Source: CAYUYH01 sp964449175
GTDB lineage: Bacteria > Planctomycetota > Phycisphaerae > SM23-33
Assembly: GCA_964449175.1 (NCBI GenBank)
Contig: CAYUYH010000039.1
Coordinates: forward strand, 1-14,108
Reading direction: 5' to 3'
DNA: 14,108 bases
Shown here: positions 6,887 through 12,225 of the stretch, in pieces
Position numbering within the stretch: the first letter of the stretch is position 1
Layout: the number at the start of each line of letters is the position of its first letter
The notes under the pieces: generated by a model
What the model was told of the DNA's origin: nothing
Seen by the model: only the letters and a program-made list of their open reading frames with translations
Database searches by the model: none
Program-made: the position numbers and the translations under genes

Positions 6887-8269
6887 CTACGACGCAACCC
6901 TGCGTCCATGTTTGCTTTTTCCCGCCGCCAGCCGCTGGGCCATCGTAGGCCCCGCCGAGGGCGACATGCGCTGCAAGCCCGCCAGCATCACCACCCCCGC
7001 CGCCGCCAGCGCCAACGCGGTGATCTGGTTGTGAGTCATCACGCCGTGCGACAGGTCGTGAGCGTTCTGATCGCGGAGCGATTCCAAAAAGAACCGCATC
7101 AGCGGGTAGGCCACCAGAAACAGCGCGAAGACCTGCCCTTCCCTCCTGCGCATGCGGTAGAAGACAAACAGCAGTCCGGCCATCAGCAGCGCGCCGATGA
7201 TCGCCAGCGGCTGGGCCGGCTTGACCGCGGCAGAGCGAGTCGCAGCCGCCAGTTCGTACAGGTCCGCCTGGAGATACTCGTTGGCGGCATGGTACTCCGA
7301 AGCGTTCAGCTCGCCGTCGCCATTGGCGTCGAACCGGGCGAGGACCCATCCCCGCCGGGCGCGCATGTAGTCGCTGAATTCCGTGAAGTTCAGTGCCCCG
7401 TCGAAGTCCTCGTCGAAGTGCGTGACAGCCTCGGTCCAGTTCTCGCTGCCGCGGAGCAGCCCGTCGCCCGCCTCCCGTGCCCGTTGCCATTCACCCTTGT
7501 CAATCCACCCGTCGTCGCCGGCGAGTGCGCCGAATCCCTGCTTCCACGCGGACTCGTCGAACAGCCGATCAAGCTGGTCTCGCTCGAGCCGCCCGTGCAG
7601 CGAGCTCAGCGGCCAGAGGCGACGCGGCGACCGGTCGAACAGCCTTTCGTCCGGCTCGACCGCGCCCGTGCTGAACTGGTGCATGTACACGGGCGAGGCG
7701 TCCTGGTCGTCGTGGGAGAACCCGCCGGGCCCGCCGCTCAGTCGCACAAGCGGCTTGGAGTACATCGGGAATCGCATGCCCGCGGGCCAGTCCGCGCTGC
7801 ACTGCTCGCCGAAGCAGCAACCGTTCAGCAGGCACCCGACCCGTCCGAACGCCAGGCCCACCAGCAGGCTCACGGCCACGATGTCCAGGTAGCGACGCAC
7901 CGGCAGCCGCTTGGCCAGCAGGTAGACCACCACCATCACCGCCGCCAGTATCAACCCGCCGTGATATGTCAGCCCGCCGGAGGACACGTCCAACACGGCC
8001 GCCCACGGGCGAGGGGCAGTGGCGAACTCCGCGCTCCAATGCTGAATCACGTACGCGATTCGGCCACCGACGATGCCGCCTAGCAGCGCGAGCATGCCGC
8101 AGTGAGTCACCACGTCGGGGTCTTCGCCACTGCGCCGCGCCCGCCACCGGGCCAGGTATATGCCCACCAGGAACCCTGCCACCAGCATCAGGCCATACCC
8201 GTAGACGCGCAGCGAGAGGTGATGGCCTAGAGCATCGAACGAGAATAGATCGACGATGATCTGTTTCAT
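6887..8269 (-). CDS. lgt: Prolipoprotein diacylglyceryl transferase with EF-hand insertion
   Basis: Lgt transfers diacylglycerol from phosphatidylglycerol to the lipobox cysteine of prolipoproteins at the inner membrane. Family marks in order: RVYGYGLML (~21-29), GGLTYHGGLI (H103), the Lgt signature GRVGCLLNGCCFG (R143, ~142-154), and MRFFLESLRD in the last third (R392, E396), set among hydrophobic helices. At 460 residues it is much longer than the roughly 260-300 usual for the family. The excess lies in the extracytoplasmic region between the signature and the late helices (~200-345) and holds two canonical EF-hand loops, DEDFDGALNFTE (286-297) and DANGDGELNASE (314-325), plus a degenerate third ending near residue 260. 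The segment where Lgt normally has HPxQLYE reads KPAQPLA. The C-terminus is basic. It follows panD by 31 bases. GGAAG 7 bases before the ATG may be the ribosome binding site. Core activity is likely but the insertion is unusual. Confidence 0.9.
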   Translation of the reverse strand: MKQIIVDLFSFDALGHHLSLRVYGYGLMLVAGFLVGIYLARWRARRSGEDPDVVTHCGMLALLGGIVGGRIAYVIQHWSAEFATAPRPWAAVLDVSSGGLTYHGGLILAAVMVVVYLLAKRLPVRRYLDIVAVSLLVGLAFGRVGCLLNGCCFGEQCSADWPAGMRFPMYSKPLVRLSGGPGGFSHDDQDASPVYMHQFSTGAVEPDERLFDRSPRRLWPLSSLHGRLERDQLDRLFDESAWKQGFGALAGDDGWIDKGEWQRAREAGDGLLRGSENWTEAVTHFDEDFDGALNFTEFSDYMRARRGWVLARFDANGDGELNASEYHAANEYLQADLYELAAATRSAAVKPAQPLAIIGALLMAGLLFVFYRMRRREGQVFALFLVAYPLMRFFLESLRDQNAHDLSHGVMTHNQITALALAAAGVVMLAGLQRMSPSAGPTMAQRLAAGKSKHGRRVAS

Positions 8270-8300
8270 TCAGCCGCTTCCATTGCAGCCGCGCCGGCGG

Positions 8301-8657
8301 TCACGGTTGCCGCGCCGGGGTGTTGTTCTCGTCCACGATGACGATCTTCGGCTTTAGGGCGGCCGCCTCCGACGGCTCGAGGTAGGCGAACGCCATGATG
8401 ATCACCAGGTCGCCCACGGACACCAGGTGGGCGGCGGCGCCGTTTATGCAGATCGTGCCGCTGCCGCGAGCGCCTTCCATCACGTAGGTCTCGAACCGTG
8501 CTCCCTTGGCCAGGTCCGCCACCAGCACGCACTCGTTGGCGAGCAGCCCGGCGGCGTCCATCAGGTCGCGGTCGATGGTGATCGACCCCACGTAGTCGAC
8601 GCAGGCCTCGGTGATTTTGGCCCGGTGAATCTTGGCTCGCAGCATTTTCAATTGCAT
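8301..8657 (-). CDS. panD: Aspartate 1-decarboxylase (pyruvoyl enzyme)
   Basis: Makes beta-alanine from L-aspartate for pantothenate and CoA synthesis in the cytoplasm. The 118-residue length fits the family. The proenzyme self-cleaves between Gly24 and Ser25 (YVGSITID), turning Ser25 into the pyruvoyl group; both residues are present. Other expected residues are K9 (RAKIHR), R54 and Y58 (ARFETY), and the INGAAAHLVSVGDLVII block with N72. The start is the ATG at 8655-8657; GGAG lies about 11 bases upstream, slightly far, and a second in-frame ATG at codon 5 is possible but would shorten the conserved N-terminus. It lies 107 bases after panC, the widest gap in the biosynthetic cluster, so it may also have its own promoter. 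panB is not in the window. Confidence 0.96.
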   Translation of the reverse strand: MQLKMLRAKIHRAKITEACVDYVGSITIDRDLMDAAGLLANECVLVADLAKGARFETYVMEGARGSGTICINGAAAHLVSVGDLVIIMAFAYLEPSEAAALKPKIVIVDENNTPARQP

Positions 8658-8715
8658 TCGGTGGTTGTCTCCAACTGACGGCCCGCTGAGAACTCAGGCG
8701 TGACGCGATCGAGGC

Positions 8716-8721
8716 ATTCTA
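8716..8721 (-). promoter_or_regulatory. Possible -10 element upstream of panD
   Basis: On the minus strand TAGAAT (within TATAGAAT) occurs in the 107-base panC-panD gap, about 58 bases before the panD ATG. It differs from TATAAT by one base. The -35 region at 17-base spacing (TGGCGA) is poor. It is AT-rich against a GC-rich background, which is the only reason to list it. Confidence 0.25.
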
Positions 8722-8764
8722 TACGCTCGAGGCCGGCTTCGCCACGCCGCAGTGGCCGCGACGG

Positions 8765-9613
8765 CTAACCGTCGACCATAACGTTATCTATGAGCCTCGT
8801 GTCGCCGAAACTCACCGCCAGGGCGATCAGCACCGGGCGATCCGTGGTTTGTACGTCCGTCAGGTCCGTCGGGTCGACGACGGCGACGTAATCGATCCGC
8901 CCGTCGCCGGCGGCCTCGGCGAGGTGACGGCGGACCGCGCCAATCACATCCGCGGCCGGCGGGCGGTCTCTTGCGATCATATCCCTTGCCCTGAAAAGGG
9001 CTTGCGACAGCGCCGCCGCCTGGCGCCGCTGGTCGGCGCTCAGGTAGGCGTTTCGGCTGGACATGGCCAGGCCATCGGCCTCGCGGACAGTCGGGCAGAC
9101 GACCAGCTCGACCGGCATGTTCCGCTCGGCGACCATCCGCCGCACCACGACCGTCTGCTGGAAGTCCTTGGCCCCGAAGTAGGCCTTGTCCGGGGAGACC
9201 GCCTCGAACAGCCTGGCCACCACGGTCGCCACGCCGGCGAAGTGCCCCGGCCTGCTCCGACCGCACAGCACCGAGCCGACGGGACCGGGGTCGATCTCCG
9301 CCGTTGGATTGTCGCCGTACATCTCCGCGACCGACGGCATGAACACCGCATCGACGCCCGACGCCTCGCAGGCTGCAAGGTCGGCGGCCTCCGCGCGCGG
9401 GTAGCGGTCGTAGTCCTCGCCGGGGCCGAACTGGGTGGGATTCACGAATATGCTGACGGCCACGAAGCCGCACTGCTCGCCGCACGCGCGGATCAGCGAC
9501 AGGTGCCCCTCGTGCAGCGCGCCCATCGTCGGCACAAGGCCGATGCTCTTGCAGGCTGCGCGTGCGGACGCGACGGCTTGGCGAATCTCGGCGATGGTCT
9601 TGCAGATGAGCAT
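8765..9613 (-). CDS. panC: Pantothenate synthetase (pantoate--beta-alanine ligase)
   Basis: Joins pantoate and beta-alanine using ATP, through a pantoyl-adenylate, in the cytoplasm; it uses the product of the neighbouring panD. The 282-residue length is standard. Motifs in order: PTMGALHEGHLSLI with the HxGH nucleotide site (H34, H37), VSIFVNPTQFGPGEDYDRYP (~53-72), DKAYFGAKDFQQ (~142-153), and READGLAMSSRNAYLS (~177-192), the KMSKS-like loop. The frame stays open for 60 more codons upstream into the preceding gene, but that extension is an Arg/Pro-rich shadow. The ATG at 9611-9613 places MLICKTIAEIR at the normal family N-terminus, 17 bases after the stop of the deoxynucleoside kinase. No clear Shine-Dalgarno motif precedes it, so translational coupling is possible. 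Confidence 0.96.
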   Translation of the reverse strand: MLICKTIAEIRQAVASARAACKSIGLVPTMGALHEGHLSLIRACGEQCGFVAVSIFVNPTQFGPGEDYDRYPRAEAADLAACEASGVDAVFMPSVAEMYGDNPTAEIDPGPVGSVLCGRSRPGHFAGVATVVARLFEAVSPDKAYFGAKDFQQTVVVRRMVAERNMPVELVVCPTVREADGLAMSSRNAYLSADQRRQAAALSQALFRARDMIARDRPPAADVIGAVRRHLAEAAGDGRIDYVAVVDPTDLTDVQTTDRPVLIALAVSFGDTRLIDNVMVDG

Positions 9614-9630
9614 ATCGTAGTGCGCCCATT

Positions 9631-10236
9631 CTAGTGCGCGGCGGCGGCGAGGGCACGGCGGACTTGCTCGGTCACCGGCGCGCGGGCGGCGGGGTCGCGC
9701 AGGTCCACGTCCTCGCAGTTCACGTCGATGACCGGACAGGTCGCCTCGGCCGCGGCGGCGGCGTACGACCGCCGCATGTCCGCGATGAAGCACGCCCTAA
9801 TGAACCGCTCGTGCGCCCGCCCTCGCCTGGCCATGCGGGCCAGCAGCGTCTGCTCATCGGCGTCCAGGCAGATGAGCACGTCCGACGGCTTGACCAGCCG
9901 GCCCAGCCGCTCAGCCGTGCGCTCGTAGACCGCCCAGTCGTCATCCGCCAGCGTCGCGCGGGCGAAGATGCGATCCTGGCAGAAGCCGTAGTCGCTCACG
10001 CGCACGCCGCCGTCCGGCCAGCCGAGCTGGGAGAGCTGGCCCACGCGCGACGTGAGGAAGTAGAGCTGGCTGGGCAGGCGCGCCTCCTCGACGCCGCCGT
10101 ATGCGTCGGCCAGGAATGGGTTGCCCGCGTGGTCCTCGCGGATCAGCTCTGCCGGCAGCTCCGCGGCGAGGTGCTCGGCCAGCGTGGTTTTGCCGACGGC
10201 CGGCGGGCCGATGATGCTCACCAGCGAGGCCGTCAC
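9631..10236 (-). CDS. Deoxynucleoside kinase family protein
   Basis: A 201-residue P-loop kinase of the deoxynucleoside kinase (dNK/dGK) type, which phosphorylates deoxynucleosides in salvage; the exact base preference cannot be read from sequence. Visible: Walker A GPPAVGKTT (10-18), an acceptor-site segment REDHAGNPFLADAYGG (34 on, comparable to the family's EE..xNPFL), PSQLYFLTSR (55-64), SDYGFCQDRIFA (81-92) in place of the ERS/DRS motif of eukaryotic-type enzymes, VLICLDADEQTLLARM, and the lid RRGRAHE (137-143). The start is GTG at 10234-10236, whose last two bases are shared with the TGA of folK (GTGA overlap), preceded by a purine-rich GGAAGGGGGG. A close folK-dNK pairing is known from Bacteroidetes and suggests coupled translation here. 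The upstream open frame is an out-of-frame shadow inside folK. Confidence 0.88.
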   Translation of the reverse strand: MTASLVSIIGPPAVGKTTLAEHLAAELPAELIREDHAGNPFLADAYGGVEEARLPSQLYFLTSRVGQLSQLGWPDGGVRVSDYGFCQDRIFARATLADDDWAVYERTAERLGRLVKPSDVLICLDADEQTLLARMARRGRAHERFIRACFIADMRRSYAAAAAEATCPVIDVNCEDVDLRDPAARAPVTEQVRRALAAAAH

Positions 10237-10715
10237 GCCCGCCCCCCTTCCGCCTCGGCTAGCAGCTCGGCGACGGTCCGGGCGAGCACCGGATGGACGG
10301 CCCGCGGGGCGATCTCCGCAAGCGGGCGAAGCACGAACAGCCGCTGGTGCATCCGCGGATGCGGGACGGTCAGCTCCGGTGAATCGATCACGACGTCGCC
10401 CATGAGCAGTATGTCCAGGTCGCAGGTTCGCGGGCCCCACCGCTGCTCGCCGGCCCGATCGCGGCCGAGGGCCGACTCCACCGCCTGGAGGGCGGCCAGA
10501 AGCTCCCCCGGCGCCAGGTCCGTGGCGATCTCAGCGGCGGCGTTGAGATAGTGGCCCTGCCCCCTCGGCCCGCCGACCGGCTGGGTCTCGATCATGGCCG
10601 AGACGGCCTCGACGCGCAGGTCGTCTCGCGCCGCCAGCATCTCCACCGCCCGCTCCAACGTAGCCCGACGATCGCCGACATTGCTGCCCAACGCGATGTA
10701 TGCCTTGGTCGCCAC
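10233..10715 (-). CDS. folK: 2-amino-4-hydroxy-6-hydroxymethyldihydropteridine pyrophosphokinase (HPPK)
   Basis: Transfers pyrophosphate from ATP to the pterin alcohol in folate synthesis. The 160-residue length is normal. Family marks: YIALGSNVGDR (~6-16), ETQPVGGPRGQGHYLNAA (43-60), RWGPRTCDLDILL (92-104) with the two metal-binding aspartates D99 and D101, and LTVPHPRMHQRLFVLRPLAEIAP (from residue 115). The start codon is GTG at 10713-10715, with no good Shine-Dalgarno motif and no in-frame ATG close upstream. The gene lies 52 bases after dapL and its TGA overlaps the GTG start of the deoxynucleoside kinase by 4 bases. folP and folB are not nearby, so the folate step is an isolated member of a mixed housekeeping cluster. 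Confidence 0.96.
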   Translation of the reverse strand: MATKAYIALGSNVGDRRATLERAVEMLAARDDLRVEAVSAMIETQPVGGPRGQGHYLNAAAEIATDLAPGELLAALQAVESALGRDRAGEQRWGPRTCDLDILLMGDVVIDSPELTVPHPRMHQRLFVLRPLAEIAPRAVHPVLARTVAELLAEAEGGRA

Positions 10716-10767
10716 AGGGGAACACTCGTGAAGCGTTTGTCATCGTCGGAGGACAGGTCGCCAACTC

Positions 10768-11946
10768 TCAGATCTTCATCTCCATGATCCTGCCCAGCGC
10801 CTCGGAGAGCACGTCTTCGGGGTAGGTTAGCGAGATGCGGAAGAAGCCCTCGCCCGCCTGGCCGTAACCGAGCCCGGGCGTGACGATCACGCCGGTCCGC
10901 TCCAGCAGGTCGGCGGCGAACGCGGCGCTCGAGCCGCTGTACTTATCGGGAACGGGCGCCCAGACGTAGATCGTCGCCTTCGGCGCGGTCAGCGACCAAC
11001 CGTTGCTGTTCAGTGCGTCGATCACCATGTCGCGGCGGCGGCGGTAGACCTCGTTGATCGGCGGGACGATCTGCTCGGCGATGTCCAGCGCCTTCGCCGC
11101 GGCGAACTGGACGGCCCGCAGCGTGCCGTTGTCGGTGTTTTCCTTGATGGTCCGCAGCGCCGCGACGGCCGACGCGTTGCCGACGACGGCGCCGGCCCGC
11201 CAGCCGGTCATGCTGAACGCCTTGGACAGCGAGAAGAACTCCACCACCACGTCGGCCGCCCCTTCGACCTGGAGGATGCTCGGCGCCTTGTAGCCGTCGT
11301 AGGTGTTCAGGCCGTAGGCGTTGTCATGGCAGATGAGGATGTCGTTGGCCCGGGCGAACTCGACGGCCCGGCGGAAGAAGTCCAGCTCGGCCGTCGCGGC
11401 AGTCGGGTTGTTTGGGTAGTTCAGCCAGCAGATCCGCGCCCGGCGGCGGACCTCGGGGTCGATGGCGTCGAAGTCAACGAGAAAGTCGTTGTCGCCCGAC
11501 AGCGGCACGTAGTGCGTGGCCGCCCCGGCGAACACGTGCCCGATGTTGTAGGTCGGGTAGCCGGGCTGGGGCGCGATGGCCAGGTCGCCGGCGTTCAGCA
11601 CGGCGGAGGCGAACTGGGCGATGGCGTCCTTGCTGCCATTTGTGGTGACAACCTGGTCGCCGGCGAGCGTCACGCCGTACCACCGCTGGTAGAAGTCGCG
11701 CACGGCCTGGGGAAACTGCTCGACTGGCACGTCGCACCCGTAGCGGTGGCGGTTGGGGTCAGCCGGGTCGTTGACCGCGCGGCACAGCTCGGCCACCACC
11801 GCGTCGGGCGTGGGCCGGTCCGGGTCGCCGATGTCGATGCGGATGACCTTCACGCCCTTGGCGCGGGCCTCGGCGGCCTTGCGGCGAAGGTCGGCGAACA
11901 GGTACGGCGGCAGCTGCTTCAGACGGTCTGAGAACTCTATGTCCAT
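10768..11946 (-). CDS. dapL: LL-diaminopimelate aminotransferase (class I/II PLP aminotransferase)
   Basis: Converts tetrahydrodipicolinate directly to LL-diaminopimelate with glutamate as amino donor, a short route to lysine and peptidoglycan precursor known in Chlamydiae, plants and many PVC bacteria. The 392-residue protein starts SDRLKQLPPYLFADL (6-20), typical of DapL. Further marks: IDIGDPDRPTPDAV (37-50), NGSKDAI (103-109), NYPNNPTAA (176-184), CHDNAYG (207-212, with PLP-contacting D208 and Y211), the PLP lysine K242 in SLSKAFSMTGWRAG, and a late substrate arginine in FFRISLTYP. The ATG at 11944-11946 is chosen because AAAGG lies 6 bases upstream and the family N-terminus begins there; a 60-codon open extension upstream runs through repeat-rich spacer. 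DapL versus a related aspartate-type aminotransferase is judged by overall resemblance. Confidence 0.9.
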   Translation of the reverse strand: MDIEFSDRLKQLPPYLFADLRRKAAEARAKGVKVIRIDIGDPDRPTPDAVVAELCRAVNDPADPNRHRYGCDVPVEQFPQAVRDFYQRWYGVTLAGDQVVTTNGSKDAIAQFASAVLNAGDLAIAPQPGYPTYNIGHVFAGAATHYVPLSGDNDFLVDFDAIDPEVRRRARICWLNYPNNPTAATAELDFFRRAVEFARANDILICHDNAYGLNTYDGYKAPSILQVEGAADVVVEFFSLSKAFSMTGWRAGAVVGNASAVAALRTIKENTDNGTLRAVQFAAAKALDIAEQIVPPINEVYRRRRDMVIDALNSNGWSLTAPKATIYVWAPVPDKYSGSSAAFAADLLERTGVIVTPGLGYGQAGEGFFRISLTYPEDVLSEALGRIMEMKI

Positions 11947-12001
11947 TGGTCGCCTTTCGTCGCGTCGGGCGCCGCCGCGTTGAGCGGCATTCAGGGGAGG
12001 C

Positions 12002-12010
12002 ATTGTAACA
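12002..12010 (-). promoter_or_regulatory. Possible extended -10 promoter element for the dapL cluster
   Basis: The minus strand reads TGTTACAAT: TACAAT differs from the sigma-70 -10 consensus by one base and carries the TGn extension. It lies about 55 bases before the dapL ATG. The -35 region at 16-17 base spacing is weak (TTCCGC), which an extended -10 can tolerate. Promoter rules for this organism are unknown, so this is a candidate only. Confidence 0.4.
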
Positions 12011-12038
12011 ACTGAGCGGTGAAGCGGAAGGCCGGAGT

Positions 12039-12199
12039 ACCGGAATACCGCTTGACCGTGGGGTGGCAGGGAACAGCTAACGAGCGAGTAGCCCGCCGAT
12101 AGTTCCATCGCTGAATGGGCTGGCATTTCGGATTTCGGATTGCGGATTTCGGATTGCGGATTGGGCTGTCGTGGTAAACCGGTCTCTCGGTATTCCGGT
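12039..12199. repeat. 12-bp perfect inverted repeat flanking a 137-base core
   Basis: ACCGGAATACCG at 12039-12050 is the exact reverse complement of CGGTATTCCGGT at 12188-12199. The similarity continues imperfectly outward: the left side adds GGCCGGAGT before its arm, and the right side adds CTTCCGGTAGTCCGGTCC after its arm, apparently with an extra ~9-10 bp CCGGT-type unit. The 7-bp tandem repeats lie inside. The arms could fold into a long-range stem in RNA or act as short terminal repeats of a small non-coding element. Confidence 0.7.
12125..12165. repeat. 7-bp tandem repeat array (ATTKCGG)
   Basis: Five contiguous 7-bp units occupy 12125-12159: ATTTCGG, ATTTCGG, ATTGCGG, ATTTCGG, ATTGCGG, followed by a decayed unit ATTGGG to 12165. 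The only variation is T/G at position 4. The array is AT-richer than the surrounding sequence and lies between the inverted-repeat arms. Confidence 0.92.
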
Positions 12200-12225
12200 C
12201 TTCCGGTAGTCCGGTCCTCGGTCTG

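Larger units (their letters stand above)
11947..12225. other. 279-base smc-dapL spacer with repeats and a possible promoter
   Basis: This is the longest gene-free stretch in the window. Seen from dapL outward it contains the dapL ribosome binding site, an extended -10-like element, one arm of a 12-bp inverted repeat, about 70 bases without evident structure, five 7-bp tandem repeats, and the second arm in a run of CCGGT-containing units that reaches almost to the smc stop. No open frame with coding character and no T-run terminator for smc were seen. Confidence 0.7.

Noticed and set aside
6908..8083. A 391-codon plus-strand open frame opposite lgt
   Set aside because: Composition is typical of antisense high-GC frames, and the minus strand carries unmistakable Lgt signatures.
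9614..9793. 60-codon upstream extension of panC
   Set aside because: It overlaps the deoxynucleoside kinase coding end, is Arg/Pro-rich, and the panC family begins at the ATG at 9611-9613.
11947..12126. 60-codon upstream extension of dapL
   Set aside because: It runs through the spacer containing the inverted-repeat arm and lies upstream of a good ribosome binding site for the ATG at 11944-11946.
12125..12223. CRISPR-like array
   Set aside because: The repeats are 7 bp and directly contiguous with no spacers, and no cas gene is near.
12166..12225. Intrinsic terminator for smc in the CCGGT repeats
   Set aside because: Repeats could pair with the left arm, but no local stem followed by a T-run was found downstream of the smc stop.
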